Positions 35,481 through 45,146 of a DNA stretch of 64,000 nt are shown here, piece after piece (position 1 is the first letter of the stretch; the number at the start of each line of letters is the position of its first letter). The notes beneath the pieces are model-generated. The model was not told the origin of the DNA. It did no database searches and was given only the letters and a program-made list of their open reading frames with translations. The DNA is from Pisaster brevispinus (lineage: Eukaryota > Echinodermata > Asteroidea > Forcipulatida > Asteriidae), in NCBI GenBank assembly GCA_023634235.1, contig JAMKCF010000008.1:13607676-13671675 (forward strand). The letters run 5' to 3'. The position numbers were made by a program, and so were the translations under genes.

Positions 35481-36258
35481 CCTCTGCGGTTATGTACCAG
35501 ACAGGAAGCTAACCTACCTGTCTGCTAAAATGACCATGATCCGTCCAGTACAGTCTGGAGGACTTTTTTCGTTCGCCATTGACGGATTACATGCATACGA
35601 CCCCTGTGTTCTGTCCCGCAGAAAGAAAAAAATATCACCTCGAAAACCACCACACTTTGTGGTTTTGGTGTTAAACCGACAGGATCAGCGTACTTGACAG
35701 CTGTCCCACGACATGTCAGACTCTAATTCGGTACGATTGGGAGTCCTTTTTGGTAGAAAAGTCTGGCATTGAACGTTAGGCTTGGAAGACAAGTGAGCCT
35801 TTTTATGTGCACCGTCGATTTATGTGACTCACGTTGAACGTGCATGGGCAAGGGGCCCTTCATCGTCGGCCTAGTGGAAGGTTTCGTTCTGCGGAGTAGG
35901 TACAGTAGTTTTTCCTTTTGCCTGCCTCACACTTTACACATCGGATGTTGCCGTTATTTGCAATCCTCTGAATGTTCCCAACCGGAGCTCGTAAACCCTG
36001 GAAAGTTTTCACCAACCAACATGGCGCTGTTTTTGTCGCTACCTGGCGGAAGCAACTTCAACTCGCAGAAAAGGAAACGTAAATGAGTGTTTGGATCTAA
36101 AACGATTTCGCTATGTCGGGCCAGCTATAGTGACGGGAGAGGCCTGGCCAGTCTGCCGTGTAAGTCTCGGTGCCCGTCGGTGGTGGATTCTCTTCTCGAC
36201 GTGGTTGTGCCGAGGATGGACCGACACACTGAGTCTTTCATATGCTTTAGTATATTTG
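35480..36258 (+). promoter_or_regulatory. CpG-richer divergent promoter / candidate noncoding first exon
   Basis: GC and CpG density are visibly higher here than in the surroundings, and no repeat was recognised. The stretch ends at a good donor, TTTG|GTGAGTG (GT at 36259-36260); another possible donor, GTAAGT, is at 36160-36165. Short open frames exist, for example a Met at 36022 followed by about 20 codons ending in a basic KRKRK, but none resembles a protein I know. The simplest reading is the 5' exon of a plus-strand transcript sharing a bidirectional promoter with CIMIP1. A long 5'UTR or a lone CpG island are alternatives. Confidence 0.4.
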
Positions 36259-37189
36259 GTGAGTGCTGAATGGCAACAGAAATGGAAAATATGTTTGAAA
36301 TGACTCGAGCAAGATAATTAGACTCAAGAGGTTTAATTTGATTAAACGTATTAATAAATGCAGATGTCAATATTAGAGGTTTAAAAAAAATACAAATTAG
36401 GTTATTAAATGTCATTCTGAAATACCCTTGCTTGAGACAGTTTGAGGTTGGTTGAAAGAGGCGGTCATATGCTGATTTGAATGTTGATAAACTTGAATGA
36501 AGACATAGCTGTTCAAAGCTGGTTAAGAAAGATCAGTTGGTTAATGCCCATTCTGCTTCCATAGTGCGATACTCAGATAAAAATCTATACCATTATTAGC
36601 AAACGAGAACGATTGTTAAGCATGCGTACGCACAGGGCACAAGTTGAAACGGAGGACCGTCAGACAGGAATTACAAATTTGCAGAACGGGCAAAGCAAAG
36701 TTTTTCATTCTCATATTTTGTATGGTTTGAAAAATGGTATTTAAATGAATGATAACTCGGTGTGTAATGCCCGTTTAAGATCTCGTCAACACTCATTCTT
36801 TCCTGTATTTCATAGCAAAGGTTGGTTTACCCATTGATATAAAAATTAAGGAAGAGTTACATGTACTGTAGTACAGCTCACGCAGCACAAAAGCATTACT
36901 ATAATATTAACAAATGTTGTTTTGAAGTTACACTGCCAACTGCACTAAAATGTCACTTGCAAGATTTTTTTGTTCAAGACCATAGTTAAATTTCAAACAG
37001 GGTGTCGGACATCGCTGGCGCGATATAATTTATTGATGACGGTACTTTCATGGGAACTCCTCTCCTTTCATGCGTACCAGCTATAAAAGGAATGCACAGA
37101 GTCAATCCTCCATCAAGACCATGTATGTTTTGACATGGTTACATCAACCTTCATGCAGGCCTGATACTTCATACCTGTTTGTAAGGGCA

Positions 37190-37717
37190 TTAAAGGTTAG
37201 CATCAAAGATTTGTTTTTGTCAAGGTCATGGGCAAATTATAAAGAAATGATACAATTAAAGGCACATGTGAAAGTTTCAGCTGACTACAGTGTCTACTTG
37301 CTGAGAAAAAGCAAATAAAAATGTCATGTTATTTTTTATGACAACGGTACCAACTGCATCTCTGGACGCAGTATTCGCAAACAGACACCAACCCCGAGAA
37401 AACAGCAAAAAACTGTCACAGTATTTTCACAAGAACGTCATATCCATCCACGTTTAGCGAGGTGACAGTGGGTACCAACCTCATCTCTGGCCGCAGCATT
37501 TGCGAATGGACACCGGCCCTCTGAGAAACGATTCATGCATGAACCATTTCTCAGATTCAAATGTTTTTGGGTGAAAAAATATATCCAAATCATATTGGTT
37601 TGACGGGAATCTTTTCTAAAAAATAGTTACTATTAACAGCTGCAGTGTTTCTCACCGAGTAAGTTTTTGTGGTAATTAATTTTTGGAGTATTCACCAATC
37701 TATGACCCTACCTTTAA
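37190..37717 (+). mobile_element. TTAA-type MITE, family A copy 3 with internal duplication
   Basis: It is bounded by TTAAAGGTTAG and CCAATCTATGACCCTACC. A block of roughly 100-130 bp containing GGTACCAACTGCATCTCTGG and the CAGACACCAACC region occurs twice in a row, which makes this copy about 100 bp longer than the others. The central near-palindrome is at 37521-37554 (CTGAGAAACG...TTTCTCAG). Confidence 0.82.
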
Positions 37718-37726
37718 GGACAAGAT

Positions 37727-37812
37727 GTCCAAGAACATTTCATGGGGCACCAAGGAAATAACCAAGGGGAAATTGCCTTGGTTGAGTCCATCAAGAATCA
37801 GGTCTTGAAAGT
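37727..37812 (+). repeat. dispersed repeat, family F, partial
   Basis: AACATTTCATGGGGCACCAA followed by GCCTTGGTTGAGTCCATC matches the middle of the 30935 copy. It begins ten bases after the family A MITE ends. Confidence 0.6.
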
Positions 37813-38108
37813 GGAATGCCTATATACAGTATGTAACAGCCATGTAGATGCAGAACTAAATATTATGTAATAATTCGATTGTATACTTCATACTTTGTAT
37901 GCCTCATAACTGAGCGACATTATGTACCATTTTGGGGTCACAAAAAATATTTTAAAGCTGGAGCTTTGCGCTATCGACCCCAATAAGCAAGTGAGTGTTA
38001 TTGGTAGGGACTGCCTCAGTTCTGCACATCCCACTGTCAAAGTGTAATTCAAGCAAAACATTGTTGGCACATTTCATTTTGTCCATCGTGGACAAAACAT
38101 GATATGCT

Positions 38109-39364
38109 ATGATCATCGCTGTTGTCGCCATTTTGATAAACATAGAAGGAGCTGCTGAGAGTAAACAAATGGAAGTCTACCCAAAGTTTGACGATTGGAA
38201 CAGTAAGTACTTTTCAAACTCACACTTAAAGAATAAAAATCTATTAGTAGATTGAAACTGTTCATTCCAGAGGGAGTAAGTTACAAAGAATAAAATATCC
38301 ATAAATGTAGAGGTTGCACTGTTTAGCTTAAGCCTAGGGATGTCCTATTCTCTACTTACCCTCAAGGCCTTGTTCCAAAGGTGCTATGAGCTGATGTATA
38401 AAATACTCATTGGTTTATGTTTCTGTGACTTAATACCCTGGGCAGGTCACCTCTCCCTGTTCACAAAAAAGACATGTCAACGTATGTCAATTGTACATGT
38501 AGGTGGATGCATTTTTTTATACTTTGACTTTACTAGTTATTAGTCTTACTTTGTATTTTATAGTTTTACATAGTTTAAAATTAGTAAGTTAGAATAGCGA
38601 AGCAAAAGGTAAATACTGCCACATGTTTTTGAATTTTTCCATGGGTATAGGTAAAACTATAGGCTATAATATGGCTGAAATGTGGCCCAATGTTGACATT
38701 AATTTTTGTATGTTGCCATTTAGTGTAAGGAGAGAAATTGTTGAAACTCGACCAAATTAAAAGCCATATTTTCAATTCACGAAGGTCATGACGAGCGTTG
38801 TTGCGCACATACTGTACAATTGTAAAACATCTGTGCACAAAGGTTATGGTACACGTACAGTATGTAGCTGACAGGTATGCACACTACTGCGCATCACACC
38901 GTGAGTCATGTGACATCATTTACCAGTTCTTGTGAAGCTCATCGGCCCATCTCAGTGGTCTTGGATGAAACTAATGGGGCCAAGCCAACGTGCTAGTTAC
39001 CAGTTGCTTTGTATGATGCTGTTCCGTTGACTCAACTGTTTACATAGCCTATCTACAAAATACAACTTACTCTTCACTTTCTTTTTTTATTATGTTGGAT
39101 TATTGGTTGATATGATAAAGACAATATTACTTTCTTTTTCTGTCTACTAATGGTGTCCTCCAATTCGCACAGTGACATTAAGATTTGATCAATATTATTT
39201 TTTGTTCTTATTTATTTTGAATCACAGCCTTTCATAACATTGGACAGTTCTTTGGAAGTGTGGCGGCAGAGGATCGGATGTTAAAATTGCGACTGCCAAG
39301 TTCGTGTTATCATTCTATACCTGAGGCAGTCTTCACATTTGTTCTGGAGTACATGTACATGTAG
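38109..39364 (+). CDS. candidate two-exon gene with signal-peptide-like start
   Basis: Exon 1 is 38109-38202: ATG, then a hydrophobic start (MIIAVVAILINIEGAAES) resembling a signal peptide, then KQMEVYPKFDDWN, then a strong donor ACA|GTAAGTAC. Exon 2 starts at 39228 after TTATTTTGAATCACAG. It needs exactly the two bases it supplies to complete the split codon, stays open for 44 codons (FHNIGQFFGSVAAEDRMLKL...) and stops at 39362-39364. The total is 76 residues. AATAAA lies at 39530-39535, about 165 bp after the stop. An in-frame TGA at 38100-38102 blocks upstream extension. I do not recognise the protein. The end of exon 2 (PEAVFTFVLEYMY) faintly recalls the core of BTB domains. If the GTAGGT at 39361 is a donor, the protein would continue beyond this exon. 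No transcript evidence is available. Confidence 0.38.
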
Positions 39365-40759
39365 GTCTACTCAGCACTTCGCTGTTTGCTTTTTCACCAT
39401 GCATTTAAGTGACATCATTAGGACTTAAGATGTTCCTCCAGTTAGCTGGACAGCCCCGGCGCTCTCTGACAACCATCAGAAATCCCCGAAGAATGGAACT
39501 TGTAGCTCTGTGGATCTTCAGCATCCCGTAATAAAAACAAGCACATCTTTGTGGCGACGTGGTGGTCATCTGCCGAAGAATGGAATTGTTCCAAGAGAAA
39601 TGTAACTGGGCCAAACTTCTTTACAAGAATCGAGCCATAACAAAGAGCATCGGGCAAGATTTGACCTACTTACACCCAACCGAAAAGGTCAAAGTAAAGG
39701 TCATATCCTGTTGACATTTTCCAATGATTCTAATGTTAACATAGTAGGATGTGTCTCAAACAAAGCAACATTTCTGTTTTGTTGTAGCTAAGTTCCAAAC
39801 ATTTTTCCCAATAAAATTGAGTTATAAAAAAATCAACATGATTAGCCATGTCTGTGAAGGGGTTATTATTTTAATGTGACAAGCTACCCAGTAAATCCAC
39901 CATCCGCAACGTGAATAATGAGCACACACTGTAATTGCAGTTTTGCAAATTCAACTGTCAATGTGGGGCATTACTTCAAAACAAAACAAAATTGCTTGGA
40001 ACTGATGACACTCCGACACAATAAAAGATGATGATGGTGAGACCCATTTATTGGGTTTGAGTGTACAGATAATCTCCAGTTCTGCCAAGCATGGATCCCC
40101 CGGACCTCAACAAAGAAACCTTGAATGATATCAGCACCGGCTGTGAGAAATCAAAACCAGGCATTGACATCAGATTGAAAGTTTGATAAACAAATCAGAT
40201 AAAATGTTGAACAGAACTGCCACCGGAAACCCTTGGTAATGGTGTCCTTCAAGTTTATCAACAACAACAAATGCCAAAAGAACTGGAACAACTTAAAGCA
40301 ATTGGCACAAAAAAAGTTGGCAGAGATGTCTCACTTTTGTCACCTCCATCTTTTTAACTTCTAATGGTTAATGTCGGCTCTTCACTGTTCAAACTTTTCA
40401 TTGAGACTTAACTTGGAATGGCAAATAGGAGCAGCAGAGAATGCATTTTGTTTTAGTATTCACTGTACAAAGAGTGGTCTTTGAAGGCACTCCTAACACA
40501 GACTAGAATGAAGCTCTGAATACACCAGTAGCAGGATGTTAGGCATTAGGGATCATTAACAAAACCATAGTGTACTATTGTGGCGTTTAAGTGAGAAGAA
40601 AGCGCCATAAATGATACTGGGTTGGTTTAATTCCTAGAGAAGGTTACTGCAGAAGAGGCTGGCAGAGTTTGCCTTTTGCTGCCTTGGGTTCTTATGGTGA
40701 GTCATTCGCTCAAAAAGATACGGTCTGCAAATCTGTGATGAGTCCTGGTTGCTTTGATG

Positions 40760-41650
40760 AAACAGCTCTGTGTCTACTCTTCTCCAACATACTCTGATTC
40801 AACTTTTCAAACAGCTGACTAAAGTTTATCTACCAGGGGGAAAGTTCTATGCAGTTCCAGATGACTATGAGGCTAGACAAGCCACAGGTTCAGCAACAAA
40901 AGGCAACAAGTTAATACCTGAAAGAATACTTGGTTATCTGAATTTCCTGATACCTCAATACCCAAGTTCCACAGACTACATAGTTAATGAAGCTCAAGAC
41001 ATGGAAGTGCTCAACAAAACTTCTTGCTTTGCATAGCAAAACGGATCAAGGATTGCTGTTGAACTTGGGTCAAACTGTTAACTGAGGTAACTGTAGAACG
41101 ACGGAGCCATTATATCAATGGGAACAGCAACAACAGGAAAAAGCAGGGAGCCCTCTCAAAAACTGCAGACATGGAAAACTTGCAACCAAAGAACAGCTAG
41201 ATGATGATACCAGAGAGACTTTGGCAAACAGATGAGCTGACTGGCTGATGAAAGAGTATCACGCACAAAGAACTGGTAAAAACAAGAAAATCAAAGCTGT
41301 TTAAAAACAACACTTCCATAGGAAACTAAAGGGTCTTTATCGTAACTAATTCATCGCGTGTGACAAGGGTTTCACGTTGACAACATTTGTCCCTGGATCA
41401 ACTAAAGCCTGTTGATAAATCATTGTGTGAAATTCAGTCACACCTGGCAAAAATCGTAAATGCAGCTACATGTAAATCCATGTTCAATCTCAGGAGACAC
41501 CTGACAACAAATATTTCATGATCCCTGTTGGTTGGTAAACAAAAGTTGAATGTCTCTGGATTGCAGATATGAAGAGTGGTACATTGGCCAAGTACCAGTT
41601 TCCTTCATGGTACAACATCATTTATGAGGTCAATCCTAGTGATTATTCCC
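40760..41650 (+). pseudogene. degenerate ORF, probably from a multi-copy element-borne gene
   Basis: 40770-41036 encodes KVYLPGGKFYAVPDDY, then NKLIPERILGYLNFLIPQYP and a C-terminal MEVLNKTSCF. It is followed, across frameshifts and stops, by HGKLATKEQLDDDT near 41171-41215 and YEEWYIGQV near 41570-41597. I recall this order of motifs (GGKF..VP, N..ER..L..L...P, NKTS, HG.L.T..Q, then a WY.G.V barrel-like piece) from uncharacterised multi-copy predicted proteins of marine invertebrates, but could not check. There is no intact start, and at least three disruptions. It probably derives from a mobile element or retrocopy. The 40000-40760 stretch upstream may belong to it but shows nothing firm. 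Confidence 0.4.
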
Positions 41651-42905
41651 AACGAAGACGTCTTAAATTCATTGAAAACTATTGGTCAACATGCAACTTA
41701 ACAAATAAGTTGAGTAGCAAGGTAAGAATACACCACCAAGTGGGTCCTGCTGACCAACTGAAAAAATGCAAGGGAGAGGTATTACATTTTCTGGATTACT
41801 AATCATTGTACACCTTTAACTAATAAATAAATAAATCATTGTTATTGTTTAGTTACCATGAAGTTACCCAATGTACATGTAGGCTTGGGTATTAGAATTG
41901 AATTTTTTTTCAAAATTTAGTTTTACGCCCATAAGTGTAACTTGTAAAACTAAATGTGTTTTCTGTAAAAAGAAAGGTAAATCACTTTTTGGTCAATGGT
42001 CAATAATAAAAAAGTTGTGTTAGTAAAAGACAATTGTTTTTATTGATGTGATTGGTGTTAAATTGAAACTGAAATGTTTTGTTTTTCTTTAATCGCGCCA
42101 GTAGCTTCTTTATTTTTTGCTGGTAATTTTAGGTTTAAAATTGTACTTCCCATACATTTACATCATTGTTTCTGTCGATTCTTATTCTTATAAAATTCTT
42201 GAACTTGCGTGGTAATTAGGATAACAAATGTGGAAATTTACACTAATCATAGCTGGATACATTTTGTTTAATAGTCATCCACGTCAGATATTGGTTTTGG
42301 AAAAGAAAGAAAAAAGCAAAAAACAGAAATTTTGTTGAAAAGTGCTGTATCTTGCCTGCCAGGAAATTCCCTGGAATGTACACTGTCGCTCGTTTTGCAA
42401 ACAGTTTGACATGCTCCCTACGTGCAGACAGTTTTGAGTTCTTTTCAAAGAAACCTACTTTTGATAATTTCTATGACTTGATTGTGTTTTCCACCTTGTG
42501 GACTTTATTCTTTGTCAAAGAATACCACAAAGAGTTGATTCCAGGGTAGATTTCACAGGATCATACTCTACAGTTGGTAAATAGCCATAAATTGATTCAA
42601 AAGAAATCCTGCATGACAAACTTTCGGCAGGGACCATCTCACCTCGGCGCTTACTCATTATGTACAAGTGTGGAGAAATAGTGAACATGACACTCAGACG
42701 TTGAATGGCCGTCTCTACACACATCGTTTTGCTTACTCAAAGTATGGGGGTTAACCGATTTGGACCAGTAGAACGTGACTTCCTTACCTTGTATAAAGGG
42801 AAGAACATGTATACTAATACTCCTGAATGCATCTTAAAGGTTTTTCATTTCATTGTCTATGGAAAATGTAGAGGCATGAAAACTTGGAAGCTTTCAGATA
42901 AATCT

Positions 42906-44171
42906 TTATAGGTAGGGTCGTAGATTGGTTTTTGTCAATGTAGTGCTGTTTTTTAGGCCAAAATGCCAATAAAGTTACAATACAGCCTACATGTAAGTTA
43001 CCTGTGAAAGTTTCACCTGACTACTTGCTGAGAAAACAACAAAAAACTGTCACGGTATTTTCATCAAGAACGTTGAATCCACCCGCGTTTAGGGAGGTGA
43101 AAGCAGGAGCCAACTGCACCTCTGGCCACAGCATTTGCAAACAGACACCACAGAAATTTGAATTTTCAGTTAACCCTCAGAAATCTGAGAAACGCTTCAT
43201 GCATTGAACAATTTCTCCGAGTTTAAATAATTTGGGGTTTAAAAATTATCCAAACCCAATTACTTAAAAGTGAACCTTTTCTCAAAATAGTTTATACTAT
43301 CAACAGCTGCAGTGCTTCTTACCAAGTACAGTCGACTCTCGTTAATACGAGGTCCGCCGGACTGGCCCGTTTTCCTCGTATTATCCGAACCTCGTCTTAA
43401 ACGCAGCGCACTATTTACACGTACATGTACATGTACATGTACTGTATACACACGTCGTCATAGTGCATGCACTACACACGTGTCTAGGCTAGAACGGAGC
43501 GGTTGGCTTCCTAGTACAGTTCTTACGAGCATCATGTACACAAAAATATCAATGAAAAATGCAATTTTGTTGACTATGATCATAGAAATTTAATATTTTG
43601 TATAACTGAAAATACAAATCATAGCAAAGTCATGTCAAACTTGCCGTTCATGTGACCATGATGTGACAGATTCGATACTGCGTAGCGCCTATACTGAATG
43701 TTGTTTTCGCTGGTAGCCGCTAGACGTGTGGGCGAAGTAGTAATTCAAGCATAAGTTACCAGCATAATGTTTTGATTTTCGGATCGGACGGAACCGTGTA
43801 GCCGGTCCGATCCGAAAAATAGTTTGGCAAAACGCATGTAACTTCAGAAATTTGGCTGACTGAACGGTAACCTTTTATTTTACGCAACAATATTTTTCCG
43901 ACCTCGCTATAAAAGTATGAAAAACAATACATTTTGTCATCACGGGGCCGCAAAAATACCTCGTAATATCCGTGTTCTCGTTACGACCGTGCTCGTATCT
44001 TCCGTTTTTTAAGACATAGAAACACGCATGGGACAGTTCGGGACCGGTGAAATACCTCGTATTAACCGGCGTCTCGTATCTTCCGAGCTCGTATTAACGA
44101 GAGTCGACTGTATAAAGCTTTAATGGCCATTAATTTTATGAGTATTTACCAATCTATGACTCTAACTTTAA
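42906..44171 (+). mobile_element. TTAA-type MITE, family A copy 4, split by a transposon
   Basis: The left part 42906-43328 starts TTATAGGTAGGGTCGTAGAT and runs to CTTACCAAGTA. The right part 44111-44171 resumes at TAAAGCTTTAATGGCC and ends CCAATCTATGACTC. Between them lies the pogo-like element at 43329-44110, so this MITE is the older insertion. Confidence 0.85.
43329..44110. mobile_element. pogo/Tigger-like nonautonomous DNA transposon
   Basis: Both ends carry perfect inverted repeats of at least 23 bp starting CAGTCGACTCTCGTTAATAC. The element is flanked by TA on each side (43327-43328 and 44111-44112), as in Tc1/mariner-pogo insertions. The 782-bp interior has no transposase frame but holds an ACATGT microsatellite (near 43420-43443) and a GC-rich hairpin (43776-43818). 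The assignment to pogo/Tigger rests on the TIR style and the TA duplication. Confidence 0.88.
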
Positions 44172-44568
44172 AACACAACTAAGTTCAGATTGAATTTGAG
44201 GTTATGTATTTATGACACTTCGTTCTTGCTTTGTTTACTTGACAGTGTTCCTACTGCATCATACTGCTCATTGTGAAGGTAAGCCCGTACGTCATTGCAA
44301 GAAGTAGTCATAAACACTTAGATTGCTCAACAACAGAAATAGAACCTTAGAGTTAAGATACAAAGCTATTGCAGACCTCTTTCATACAGGCCACTGTGGC
44401 GGCCATTTTGGGAGGTCAAATTATACAAAAGACGTGGAATGTATTAGTATGTACTAAAAAATCTGCTGCCTGAACATAAATGCATGTACATTATGCACAG
44501 TGGCATAATACATCAAAGCAATTCAACCTTGGGAAATTGCAGAAAGTGGTGACATCACTCCACAGGGT

Positions 44569-44660
44569 TTGAAACATTTTGTTGTTGTTTGTTTGGTTGG
44601 TTGTTTTTGTTTGTTTGTTTGGGTTTTTGTTTTTTGTTTTGGGGGTTTTTGTTTTTGGGG
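44569..44660 (+). repeat. low-complexity GTTT-rich stretch
   Basis: GTTTGTTTGG-type sequence. It produces spurious open frames on both strands. Confidence 0.7.
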
Positions 44661-44940
44661 GGTGACATTGGCCAAACACCGAACTATCCACAAATCACAT
44701 GACCATGAGGTAACTAATGGGAAATGCCCATTTTGTGTTACTTATGTGATCATCATTGATCAAAAAAGGTATTTTTGATGTGCATGAAAAGTACAAAAAA
44801 ATAAGCGGCTGGCTTTGAAAATGTTTTTGCAAAATTTCCTGTTACGACATGCATCCTCATGTGAAAATTAATACAGCATTACAGCGTTAACATGCGTTTA
44901 AACAGTACTATCACCAAAAATGGTTTACTTACCAGTTTTT

Positions 44941-45146
44941 TTAAACTAACAAGTCTTTACACTCAGGCCCTTTTGTATGTGAGGTCCTCCAGTTCAAAAC
45001 TCCACATTCTTCTGGTTTTAAAGCTTTCATTTCTGATTTTTTTTTTTTAAATAGTTGTTTAATGTCTTCTTCATTTGTTGGCAAAGCATTGTGTTGATAT
45101 ATCATTTCGGTGTTGATGCACTTTGATGCGGCTGGAGTTGTTACAG
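44941..45146 (-). CDS. candidate 3' coding exon, unidentified lysine-rich protein
   Basis: The acceptor CCTTTTTTTCAG (complement of 45147-45158) is strong. Two bases then complete a codon and a single open frame of about 67 residues follows, with SKCINTEMIYQHNALPTNEE and a lysine-rich stretch, ending GPECKDLLV and TAA at 44943-44941. The other two frames are closed. A good donor GTAAGT follows only 8 nt after the stop (GT complement of 44932-44931), so the exon could be spliced into a further 3'UTR exon. No matching upstream exon was found and the family was not recognised. Confidence 0.33.

Noticed and set aside
37082..37089. TATAAAAG as a TATA box
   Set aside because: The nearest initiator-like motif is only 22 bp away and no exon follows. 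The next feature is a MITE.
39405..39657. Minus-strand frames with protein-like composition (FGPVTFLLEQFHSSADDHH)
   Set aside because: No splice sites or known family. It overlaps the possible 3'UTR of the plus-strand model.
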